A DNA stretch of 21,473 nt, from contig CABUTS010000048.1 in the NCBI GenBank assembly GCA_902494515.1, forward strand, positions 1 through 21,473, in the 5' to 3' direction. A program made the position numbers and the translations under genes. Positions 13,970 through 19,887 of the stretch are shown here, piece by piece (the stretch's first letter is position 1; each line of letters starts with the position of its first letter). The notes beneath the pieces were generated by a model. That model was not told the DNA's origin and ran no database searches. It worked only from the letters and a program-made list of their open reading frames with translations. Source of the stretch: an uncultured Muribaculaceae bacterium (lineage in GTDB: Bacteria; Bacteroidota; Bacteroidia; Bacteroidales; Muribaculaceae).

Positions 13970-16318
13970 TCAGAAGCTGACTTTCACTTCTCGGGAGGTG
14001 GAGCAGGGTGCTGAGGGGAGGTTGACAAGGAGGGTGCGGGTGGCGGCGGTGTAGCTCCAGGCGGTTGCGGGGAGTTTCTTGCCGTCGAGACGCACGGATT
14101 TCGGGCTACGGGCGTTGACAATCTGCAGCTGCCATGCACGGTCGGCGGGGAGCGATGCGGCGGCAGTTCCCTGGCGGGGATTGATCGTGATGGTCTCGGT
14201 GCTTCCGTTGGATTTATGGGTGAATGTGGTCAGGGCGTAATTGTCGGCGTAGTCGTTGTTGTCGCCGGGGTCTTCATAGAGGCTCCCTTCGCCGTTACTA
14301 CCGGCTACAACGTTGAGAATCAGCGTTGCGGGACGGTCGTTGGCGTGCCGGACACTGTCGGGATTGAGAGGCACCACCGAGCCTGCGCGGTAGAAATAGG
14401 GAATCTCGTCGGCTGCGAACTGCATGGTCCTGACGGCAGGTCCGCTGACCATCTCGTGGGTGGAGGCGCTCCACCATTTCCCCTTCGGGAACCAGATCTG
14501 CTTCTCGGCTTTCTTGCCGGGGGCGGCTGCTTCGGTGACGGGGGCTACCAGAATGTCGTCGCCAAAGAAATATTCACCCTCGAAGTCGTAGGCTTCGTCG
14601 GCCTCGGGGTACTCATAATATAGCGGACGACACATGCCGATGCCCGTGTCGTAGGTCTTGCGGGCCATGGTGTAGATATACGGGATGAGGGTGTAGCGCA
14701 GTCGCACGGCGTCACGGAGATCGGCGAAGTTCGGGAAGGCCCAGATGCGGCGCTCGATGCGCGGGTCGGCTGTGGCGTGGCTCTTGAAGATGGGGGTGAA
14801 CACGCCGAACTGCATCCAGCGGAGCATCAGTTCGGGGTCGTTGATCACCGAGGGGTCGAGGTTGTTGTCGGCCTGATGTCCTCCGAGGTCGTGGCCCCAG
14901 TAGGCGTAACCGATGTTCGAGGCGGTGGCGGTGAAGTATGGCTCGAAGGCGAGGGTCGGGAAATTGATGAAGGTGTCGCCCGAGAAGCCGAGCTGATAGC
15001 GGTGGCTGCCCAGCCCGCCCCAGCGGTGATAGATGAGCGGACGGCGGTCGGTGCGGTTGTTCTTCATGTCGTTGAAGAACACATGGTTGATCCAGAAAGT
15101 CTCGCTCAGGTCGGGTACGGTTTTGCTGGTCAGATGCTGCTGCCAGTCGATCCACCAGAAATCGGTCCCTTCATCCTCATGTTCGCGGAGGATGTTTTTG
15201 AAGAAAGAGTTGTAGAAGTCGGGATATTCGATGCTCCAGCGGACGGTGCCGTCTGGGTCGGTGTATTTTTCGCCAAGTTCGCGGCGCATGTTGCGGTTGA
15301 AGCGGGGAGATTCAACGGGATTGACGCCGTCGGCGGGGTGGATGTTGAGCGCCGTGTGGAAACCGTTGGCGTGCATCTCGTCGAGCAGCGCCTCGGGGCG
15401 CGGGAACAGACGGGTGTTCCAGGACCACCCTGTCCAGCCGCCGACTCCAGCCGACTGACTGTCCTCGCGGCCGTTCCAGTGCCAGTCCATGTCGATGACC
15501 ATCACGTCGGCGGGGATGTCGTTGGACTTCAGATCGTGCATGATCTGCCTGAAATCGTCGTCGGTGTAATGCCAGTAGCGGGAATACCAGTAGCCGAACA
15601 CATACTTCGGGGGAAGGGGAATGTCGCCGGCGATACGGGTGAAATCTTTGATGGCGCGTTTGTAGTCGTGGCCGTAGCCCATGAAATAGAGGTCGAGGGC
15701 ATCCTTGTCGGCGCGGTCGGTGACCCAGTCCATCCCGGCCTCGGCGTTCGGAGCGGTGGCAAAGGAGCGGCCTCCGTCGGGGTGCACGTTGCTCCATGAG
15801 TCGTTGATTACGGCCCAGCCAGAGCGAGATATTACGCCATCCTCGAGCTGCGCGCGGAAGCCGTCGCCGTTGTTGCCGTCGAGGGTGCGGAGCGTGCCCT
15901 TGAGATTCTGGGTGTCAGTTTTTCCCGGGAACCATCTTTCGGGCTTCCCGGCGACATCAAAGGTGATGTTCAGAGCCTGGCCATCCTTGAGGAGGTCGGC
16001 ACCTTTTTTGTAGGCGAGGCGAAGGCGGTCGGTGACGATAAACAGGGAGTCGGCCGATTCGCTTTTCTTGAACTCCGGCACGGGGAGGTTACGGTTGACG
16101 ATGGCGAAGGTGGCTTTGTCCTCGAATTTGCCGGTGGGTGAATACTCCACGCGGATCATTTCGGGTGTCAGCACAGTGAAACGGGCGTTGCCCTGCTGCA
16201 CAACCGCCGAGGGGTTGGCGACAGGGTCGGGCGACTGATGTTCTGCGGTGGTGTCCGGCGCAGCCGAAACCGCGAAAGCGGCAGTTGCTGCGGCAGTTAT
16301 CAATAACTTGGCTCTCAT
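13970..16318 (-). CDS. Secreted glycoside hydrolase family 31 (alpha-glucosidase/xylosidase-like)
   Basis: This protein has 782 residues. MRAKLLITAAATAAFAVSAA is a signal peptide. A beta-sandwich N-terminal domain (about 35-225) leads to the (beta/alpha)8 barrel starting PLPPKYVFGYWYSRYWHY (235-252), which is typical GH31. VMVIDMDWHWNG (272-283) is strand 3. The probable nucleophile is D391 in DFWWIDWQQ, and the acid/base is D448 in GFSGD. IFKSHATADPRIERRIW is the conserved late-barrel region, and the C-terminus (from about 640) is a beta domain of DUF5110 type. It is a retaining alpha-glycosidase acting in the periplasm or at the cell surface. WIDWQQ differs from the WIDMNE-type motif of common alpha-glucosidases, so the sugar specificity is open. 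It stands alone with its own promoter and terminator; no SusC/SusD pair is nearby. Confidence 0.88.
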   Translation of the reverse strand: MRAKLLITAAATAAFAVSAAPDTTAEHQSPDPVANPSAVVQQGNARFTVLTPEMIRVEYSPTGKFEDKATFAIVNRNLPVPEFKKSESADSLFIVTDRLRLAYKKGADLLKDGQALNITFDVAGKPERWFPGKTDTQNLKGTLRTLDGNNGDGFRAQLEDGVISRSGWAVINDSWSNVHPDGGRSFATAPNAEAGMDWVTDRADKDALDLYFMGYGHDYKRAIKDFTRIAGDIPLPPKYVFGYWYSRYWHYTDDDFRQIMHDLKSNDIPADVMVIDMDWHWNGREDSQSAGVGGWTGWSWNTRLFPRPEALLDEMHANGFHTALNIHPADGVNPVESPRFNRNMRRELGEKYTDPDGTVRWSIEYPDFYNSFFKNILREHEDEGTDFWWIDWQQHLTSKTVPDLSETFWINHVFFNDMKNNRTDRRPLIYHRWGGLGSHRYQLGFSGDTFINFPTLAFEPYFTATASNIGYAYWGHDLGGHQADNNLDPSVINDPELMLRWMQFGVFTPIFKSHATADPRIERRIWAFPNFADLRDAVRLRYTLIPYIYTMARKTYDTGIGMCRPLYYEYPEADEAYDFEGEYFFGDDILVAPVTEAAAPGKKAEKQIWFPKGKWWSASTHEMVSGPAVRTMQFAADEIPYFYRAGSVVPLNPDSVRHANDRPATLILNVVAGSNGEGSLYEDPGDNNDYADNYALTTFTHKSNGSTETITINPRQGTAAASLPADRAWQLQIVNARSPKSVRLDGKKLPATAWSYTAATRTLLVNLPSAPCSTSREVKVSF

Positions 16319-16358
16319 GGCTGTGAAAAAAGTGTATATAATGTATTGGTTTTGATAA

Positions 16359-16390
16359 CAAAATTAGTCGAAATCTCCCGAACAAACAAG
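16359..16390 (-). promoter_or_regulatory. Bacteroidetes-type promoter of the GH31 gene
   Basis: On the minus strand TAATTTTG (16366 down to 16359) is an exact TAnnTTTG -7 box. CTTG at 16390-16387 is 20 bases upstream as the -33 element, with TTTG at 16386-16383 as a closer alternative. The leader would be about 35 bases. Confidence 0.6.
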
Positions 16391-16404
16391 CGTTTACCCC
16401 CGAA

Positions 16405-16467
16405 ATGCTCGGATATGGACGCAAAATGCTTGGACATGGACACAAATTGCTCGGATATGGACACAAA
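16405..16467. repeat. Three tandem 21-bp repeats upstream of the GH31 promoter
   Basis: Exact 21-bp steps at 16405-16425, 16426-16446 and 16447-16467. The shared pattern is (A/T)TGCT(C/T)GGA(T/C)ATGGAC(G/A)CAAA. The array starts about 15 bases beyond the -33 element of the GH31 promoter. A 21-bp step is two helical turns, so equivalent bases face the same side of the DNA. A ladder of regulator sites is possible, but it may be a neutral minisatellite. Confidence 0.9.
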
Positions 16468-16496
16468 AAAGTGAGGGGGTCTCACGACTGCCTCAC
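16465..16496 (-). terminator. Intrinsic terminator with no adjacent gene
   Basis: On the minus strand GTGAGG (16496-16491) pairs with CCTCAC (16476-16471), followed by six T (A-run 16465-16470). It lies about 375 bases beyond the sod stop and upstream of the GH31 promoter. It either ends a long sod 3' tail or a separate untranslated transcript from the A+T-rich gap. A tighter alternative stem GTGAG-GGGGT-CTCAC (16471-16485) overlaps it. Confidence 0.6.
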
Positions 16497-16751
16497 TCTC
16501 CATTCATCACATTATGCTTACAATTAAGTGCTATGTCACTCTTTTTCGAATTTGTCTAATCTATCTCAAATGTTTGCTGCTTAATAGATTGTTGCTATTG
16601 TTTCGTTCTTTGACTATAAAACAATAGCAACGGCAAATCGGTTGATTAATAACATGTTAAAATCATTTAATTAACAAGTGCGAAAATATTTAAGCCGTTT
16701 TTGTTAAATTGTTTAACCGAATTAACAGCTTGTGGCAATATCGCATAGTAA
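16497..16751. other. A+T-rich gap with no recognisable gene
   Basis: Two 60-base lines counted by eye (16501-16560 and 16681-16740) are each about 30% G+C, far below the flanking genes. I see no credible coding frame, tRNA or known RNA. It contains a 13-bp inverted repeat (16591-16631) and many short A/T palindromic runs around TTAACATGTTATTAA-like sequence. No exact TAnnTTTG box was found on either strand within it. It may be a regulatory region, a small-RNA locus or a decayed element. Confidence 0.5.
16591..16631. repeat. Perfect 13-bp inverted repeat
   Basis: GTTGCTATTGTTT (16591-16603) and AAACAATAGCAAC (16619-16631) are exact reverse complements separated by 15 bases (CGTTCTTTGACTATA). 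It could be an RNA hairpin or a binding site for a dimeric protein. No T-run follows on either strand. Confidence 0.85.
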
Positions 16752-16804
16752 TCCCGGGCTTCATGCTGTGTGGTCGGTTTTGCGGCAGCAGATGAAGTCC
16801 GGGA
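16752..16804. repeat. 13-bp inverted repeat with inner stem
   Basis: TCCCGGGCTTCAT (16752-16764) pairs with ATGAAGTCCGGGA (16792-16804), with a single G-T pair. Inside it GCTG (16765-16768) pairs with CAGC (16786-16789), leaving a 17-base loop and a 2-base bulge. It starts about 70 bases after the sod stop on the minus strand. No T-run follows, so it is more likely an RNA structure or a protein site than a terminator. Confidence 0.8.
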
Positions 16805-16810
16805 TACGTG

Positions 16811-16870
16811 GTTCTCAGTGGAGGAAATGTTTTCTCAGTGGAGAAAATGTTTTATCCGTAGAGGAAATGT
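16811..16870. repeat. Three tandem 20-bp repeats abutting the sod stop codon
   Basis: Units at 16811-16830, 16831-16850 and 16851-16870 share the pattern TCAGTGGAG(G/A)AAATGT; the third is more diverged (TCCGTAGAGG). The third unit ends at 16870, two bases from the sod stop codon (16872-16874). Confidence 0.85.
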
Positions 16871-16871
16871 T

Positions 16872-17447
16872 TTAGTAGCGGCCTTCGACGATGGGCCAGT
16901 CGATGATGCTCCAGAGTTTTTCGAGGGCGTCCTTGCGGCGGTTCTGGTAGTCGAGGTAGTAGGCGTGTTCCCATACGTCGAACGCCAGGATGGGGGTCAG
17001 CCCCTGAGTGATGGGGTTGCCGGCGTTGGATTCCTTGGTGATGAACAGTTTGCCGCTGTTGTCGCGTGACAGCCATACCCATCCCGAGCCGAAGATTTTG
17101 GTGCCGGCATCGACGAATTCCTTCTTGAAGTTGTCGAAGGAACCGAAGTCGCGGTTGATGGCTTCGCGCAGCTCCCCTTCGGGTTCGCCTCCACCGTCGG
17201 GAGAGAAGGAGAAGAAGTAGAATATATGGTTCCAGGCCTGCGATGCGTTGTTGAAGAGCGCCCCCTTGGCGTCGCGGATGATTTCCTCGAGAGGGAGTTC
17301 CTCGAACTCAGTGCCTTCGAGCAGAGCGTTCAGGTTGTCGATGTAAGCTTTTTCGTGCTTGCCGTAGTGGAAGTCAACAGTGCGGCGGGAGATCACGGGT
17401 TCGAGGGCGTCGTTGGCGTAAGGTAACTGGGGCTGAGTGTATTTCAT
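16872..17447 (-). CDS. sodB: Iron-type superoxide dismutase
   Basis: This 191-residue Fe/Mn superoxide dismutase converts superoxide to oxygen and hydrogen peroxide in the cytoplasm. The four metal ligands are visible: H27 (FHYGKH), H74 (QAWNHIFYF), D157 and H161 (FDVWEHAYYLDYQN). Q70, four residues before the second ligand, is the outer-sphere glutamine position typical of iron forms. Bacteroidetes enzymes of this type can also use manganese, so metal choice is not settled. Start and length are normal. In an anaerobe it protects iron-sulfur enzymes during oxygen exposure. It follows the helicase gene across a 233-bp gap filled largely by a four-unit repeat; no clear TAnnTTTG promoter was found there. 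TATAAA about 37 bases before the start could belong to another promoter type. Confidence 0.95.
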   Translation of the reverse strand: MKYTQPQLPYANDALEPVISRRTVDFHYGKHEKAYIDNLNALLEGTEFEELPLEEIIRDAKGALFNNASQAWNHIFYFFSFSPDGGGEPEGELREAINRDFGSFDNFKKEFVDAGTKIFGSGWVWLSRDNSGKLFITKESNAGNPITQGLTPILAFDVWEHAYYLDYQNRRKDALEKLWSIIDWPIVEGRY

Positions 17448-17526
17448 TTTTCAGGAAGTTTATAGTTCGGATTTCATTTTTATACCTACTATCTAAACAC
17501 TCCTGCGGCCTCAAAAGTTCGCATTT

Positions 17527-17654
17527 TTCTCCCTGCAAAAGTGCTCGTTTAGGTGAAAATCTCCCTGCGAAGGTGCTCAAAATAGCGAAAATCTCCCTGC
17601 GAAGGTGCTCAAAAGGGCAAAAATCTCCCTCCGAAGGTGCTCAAAATCGAAAAC
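17527..17654. repeat. Four tandem 32-bp repeats between the helicase and sod genes
   Basis: Units start at 17527, 17559, 17591 and 17623, each exactly 32 bp apart. The constant part begins TCTCCCTGCGAAGGTGCTCA, and the last 7-8 bases vary between units. The first unit is the most diverged. The array begins about 25 bases past the helicase stop. The variable parts are far too short for CRISPR spacers. Confidence 0.92.
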
Positions 17655-17680
17655 TTTGGAAAGAGGACTGCGTAGCTTGG

Positions 17681-19792
17681 TTACTTGCTGCGGGACTTTT
17701 TGCGGAGGCGGCGGGCGATGGAGCGGTGGAGGTCGGCTTCATCGGTGTTGCCCATGGCGGTGTGGACGTCGGCCATTTTGTCGTGGAGTGGTGCGGAGTC
17801 TATATTGACTTCTTCGGCGGCCATGAGGTAGTTGAGGGCTTTGTAGAGGTTGTCGTCGTATTCCTGCGAGCCTCGCGGGGAGGCGCAGGCAATGTCGTAG
17901 TGAAGCATTCCGATGCCGACAAGGGTGTCGAAATCCTTTGGATTCCGGTCCAGAAGCTGCCCGTAGGCTTCGGCCGCTGAGGCGAAATCGCCGCCGTCGC
18001 GGGCCGCTTCGGCTTTCAGAAGCAGGGCCCGTCCGAAGTCGGGCGCAATGCGGAAGGCTTTGTCGAAGTTGGCGATGGCTGCTCCGAAATTCTCATCCTG
18101 GAGGCAGTCGAGGCCCATGGTGACATACTCTTCGGCCAGTTCGCGGAATCGACGGCGGTTCTCGTCCAGCTCCTTTTCGAGCTCGGCTACGCGGCGCCGG
18201 CTCCCGGCGAGGCGATAGAGTTTCTGCTTCATCAGATGCCGGGCGGCGGGGTTGCGCAGCTCGTCGCGGGCGTAAAGTCCTTCGATAAGTTTGTCGACAG
18301 AAACGGAAAATTCCCCTTTGTCGAAACTCTGCGCCGCCACACGGAAGCAGTCGTCGGCGCGGGCCTGGGTTATGGCGGACTGATAGAGCTCGGGATTGTT
18401 GAACTGCGAGCTGAATCCGCGGATTACCGGGTTGACGAAGAAGTCATATTTCCGGACTTTTGTCTGTAGGGTCAGCCCTTCGAGCGACTGACAGCGCGAC
18501 ATCGCCACGTAAGCCTGACCGGCAGCAAACGTTCCCCCTTCGAGGTCAATCCTGACTTTTGGGAAGGTAAGCCCCTGACTCTTGTGAATGGTCAGCGCCC
18601 AGGCCAGACGGAGCGGGAACTGAACGAAGGTGCCGAGCACCTCCTCGGTGATTTTCTTCTCCTTGGGGTCGTAGTGATACTCGATATTTTCCCATATTTC
18701 GCGCTTGACAGTGTGTGTTTTCCCGTCGGCGAGTTTCACGGTCAGTGAATCCTTCGAGACGTTGTCGATTTTGCCGATTGTGCCGTTGACCCATCGCTTT
18801 TCGGGGTCGTTGCGCACGAACACCACTTGCGCCCCGACCTTAAGTTCGAGAACCATCGGTGTAGGCAGGGCGTTGTTTGGGAAATTGTCGTGAATTTCCC
18901 CCTCGAAGCGGTACAGCTTGCGACGGATGCGTTGCAGATGGTCGGCGTTGATGGCGTCGACAGTGGCGCGTTTCGGCGCCAGGGTCATCAGGAAGTCGTC
19001 ATCCTTCCCTGATTTTTCCGCCTGCTCTTTATTCCTGGAGCCCTCAGTATTTTCAGCAGGGGGCTCCCCTTCCGTCGCGGCAACGTCGGCGGGAGCTTCA
19101 GCAATCCGGCCGTTGATCAGCTCGAGATCCTGCTGGGTGGATTCCCCGAGGCGCATACGGTCGAGCATCTCGATGAAGGTCTGCTCGGTCTGCCGGTAAA
19201 CCTTGCGCAGTTCGATGGGCACAAGCGCGAACTCCGAGAATACTTTCGCCGAGAAGAAAAAGAGGTTGGGATAAAGGTCGCCGAGGATGTCGCGGTGGTC
19301 GGAGGTGACGACCGGTTCGAGCTGGAAGACATCCCCTACAAGCAGCATCTGTTTGCCGCCGAACGGTTCGCGCCAGTGACCGGTGTAGACGCGCAAAACG
19401 TTGTCGATGAAGTCAATCACGTCGGCGCGCACCATCGACACCTCGTCGATGATGATAAGCTCCAGCTCGCGGATCAGCTTCTGCTGGTCGGAGGTGTGCT
19501 TGAGGCGCGCACGGATGTTGCGCTTGCTGAACTCCGGGTCGTCGATTCGCAGCGGTTTCAGCGGGATGTGGAAAAAGGAGTGGAGGGTGACGCCCCCCAC
19601 GTTCACCGCGGCGATGCCGGTCGGGGCGAGCACCACGGTTTTCTTCTTCGTATGTTCCACGATATAACGCAGGAAAGTTGATTTCCCGGTCCCGGCCTTG
19701 CCGGTCATGAAGACCGACTGGCGGGTGTGGGTAATCAACTTCCAGATATCCTGAAATTCAGGATTGTCGAGGTCTATTTCGTTCGGGGTCAC
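17681..19792 (-). CDS. Pif1-like SF1 helicase with C-terminal TPR domain
   Basis: This protein has 703 residues and starts with GTG (an in-frame TAA lies four codons upstream, so no longer start exists). Helicase motifs: Walker A TGKAGTGKST (30-39), motif Ia APTGIAAVNVGG (56-67), Walker B IIIDEVSM (113-120), GDVFQLEP (153-160), motif V TIHKSQGLTF (401-410) and motif VI GQAYVAMSRC (425-434). This is the Pif1/RecD2 branch, ATP-driven 5'-3' unwinding by family knowledge. From about 550 onward are TPR-like helices (NFGAAIANFDKAFRIAPDF, AAEAYGQLLDRNPKDF) that suggest protein binding. A charged low-complexity insertion at about 231-266 separates helicase motifs. I recall similar helicase-TPR fusions from Bacteroidetes. 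The cellular role (G-quadruplexes, replication restart) is inferred. Confidence 0.88.
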   Translation of the reverse strand: MTPNEIDLDNPEFQDIWKLITHTRQSVFMTGKAGTGKSTFLRYIVEHTKKKTVVLAPTGIAAVNVGGVTLHSFFHIPLKPLRIDDPEFSKRNIRARLKHTSDQQKLIRELELIIIDEVSMVRADVIDFIDNVLRVYTGHWREPFGGKQMLLVGDVFQLEPVVTSDHRDILGDLYPNLFFFSAKVFSEFALVPIELRKVYRQTEQTFIEMLDRMRLGESTQQDLELINGRIAEAPADVAATEGEPPAENTEGSRNKEQAEKSGKDDDFLMTLAPKRATVDAINADHLQRIRRKLYRFEGEIHDNFPNNALPTPMVLELKVGAQVVFVRNDPEKRWVNGTIGKIDNVSKDSLTVKLADGKTHTVKREIWENIEYHYDPKEKKITEEVLGTFVQFPLRLAWALTIHKSQGLTFPKVRIDLEGGTFAAGQAYVAMSRCQSLEGLTLQTKVRKYDFFVNPVIRGFSSQFNNPELYQSAITQARADDCFRVAAQSFDKGEFSVSVDKLIEGLYARDELRNPAARHLMKQKLYRLAGSRRRVAELEKELDENRRRFRELAEEYVTMGLDCLQDENFGAAIANFDKAFRIAPDFGRALLLKAEAARDGGDFASAAEAYGQLLDRNPKDFDTLVGIGMLHYDIACASPRGSQEYDDNLYKALNYLMAAEEVNIDSAPLHDKMADVHTAMGNTDEADLHRSIARRLRKKSRSK

Positions 19793-19825
19793 AAATATGT
19801 GCGCTTAATAACGATTGGTTGACTG

Positions 19826-19876
19826 TTATAAGCCGGAAGCACTTATAAGCCGGAAGAACTTTCTGGCCGGAAGCAC
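19826..19876. repeat. Three tandem 17-bp repeats after the OmpP1/FadL-like gene
   Basis: TTATAAGCCGGAAGCAC (19826-19842), TTATAAGCCGGAAGAAC (19843-19859) and TTTCTGGCCGGAAGCAC (19860-19876) follow each other without spacers. The array ends 11 bases from the stop codon at 19888-19890. Confidence 0.9.
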
Positions 19877-19887
19877 TTTCAGTCCGC

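Noticed and set aside
14777..15799. 340-codon plus-strand frame inside the GH31 gene
   Set aside because: It is the antisense of conserved GH31 sequence, with Val/Glu/Gly-rich composition typical of shadow frames.
16315..16503. 62-codon minus-strand frame with a heptad-like repeat from the 21-bp array
   Set aside because: The repeats translate to a pattern only because 21 is a multiple of three. It overlaps the GH31 promoter, start and a terminator.
16497..16751. Chromosomal origin in the A+T-rich gap, given dnaN nearby
   Set aside because: No TTATCCACA-like DnaA boxes were seen, and dnaA is not in the window.
17527..17654. CRISPR array
   Set aside because: Variable parts are only 7-8 bp, units are head to tail with no true spacers, and no cas genes are present.
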